A stretch of 5,328 nt of DNA from Prolixibacteraceae bacterium. Its GTDB lineage: Bacteria; Bacteroidota; Bacteroidia; Bacteroidales; Prolixibacteraceae. The position numbers were made by a program, and so were the translations under genes. Positions 5,237-5,328 of the stretch are shown one piece after another. The notes below the pieces were generated by a model. The model worked only from the letters and a program-made list of their open reading frames with translations, was not told the origin of the DNA and made no database searches. The stretch covers positions 1,520-6,847 of the forward strand of contig DMFR01000235.1 of the NCBI GenBank assembly GCA_003450125.1. The letters run 5' to 3'. Position 1 is the first letter of the stretch. Each line of letters opens with the position of its first letter.

Positions 5237-5267
5237 TTTCGTTTTTATTAACTTTAAATTAACTTTG
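5237..5267 (+). promoter_or_regulatory. Bacteroidota-type promoter of the right-edge gene
   Basis: TAACTTTG (5260-5267) matches TAnnTTTG exactly. TTTC (5237-5240), one mismatch from TTTG, lies 19 bp upstream, the usual spacing. Transcription would start around 5274, giving a leader of roughly 16 nt before the ATG at 5290. The 137-bp divergent region 5153-5289 also precedes gldA; on the gldA side I see only a poor box, TACTTTTA (5182 to 5175). Confidence 0.6.
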
Positions 5268-5289
5268 TCCCCCAACTATAGTGAGTAAA

Positions 5290-5328
5290 ATGAAGGATCA
5301 GAACTTTAATTACATCGAAGATTTGACG
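5290..5328 (+). CDS. Start of an unidentified plus-strand gene (truncated)
   Basis: An ATG at 5290 opens a frame that runs to the window end (13 codons, MKDQNFNYIEDLT). The promoter-like sequence at 5237-5267 supports it being a real gene start. An in-frame GTG at 5281 could extend it by three codons, but it would lie only about 7 nt from the predicted transcript start, so the ATG is preferred. It diverges from gldA. Too little is visible to assign a family or function. Confidence 0.6.
   Translation, partial: MKDQNFNYIEDLT

Overview
The window looks like chromosomal DNA from a member of the Bacteroidota. Three things point there. The ABC protein closely matches GldA, the gliding-motility ATPase family of that phylum. 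None of the five start codons has a convincing Shine-Dalgarno sequence. Several gene fronts carry the phylum's TAnnTTTG -7 promoter box, some with a TTTG-like -33 box. Intergenic DNA is AT-rich, with A and T runs.

Four complete genes lie on the minus strand, transcribed right to left: gldA (4244-5152), metK (2769-4022), a PhoR-like sensor histidine kinase (1601-2641) and an OmpR/PhoB-class response regulator (382-1101). A fifth gene starts at 5290 on the plus strand, divergent from gldA, and only 13 codons of it are visible. metK ends in a clear intrinsic terminator, and the kinase appears to have its own promoter whose -33 box lies in that terminator's loop. The regulator is followed by two strong hairpins; the second is a textbook minus-strand terminator.

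The kinase and regulator would normally be a tight operon but are separated by 499 bp. Most of that gap is a 213-bp foldback (1288-1500) whose near-identical 49/50-bp arms are built from CGGATTT-type units. It resembles a MITE or intergenic palindromic element. The metK leader (221 bp from the gldA stop to the metK start) is also unusual. It has two mutually exclusive hairpins close to the start codon and, further upstream, a primary-sequence resemblance to the SAM-II riboswitch whose pseudoknot helix does not pair well. At the extreme left edge, three TCTGTA repeats at exact 11-bp spacing (minus strand) look like a Pho-box-type operator, notable beside a PhoB/PhoR-like pair.

The protein-coding genes are ordinary core or lineage-typical genes. 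The material worth a second look is noncoding: the left-edge operator-like repeats, the foldback between kinase and regulator, and the metK leader. I see no CRISPR array, tRNA, rRNA or defence system.
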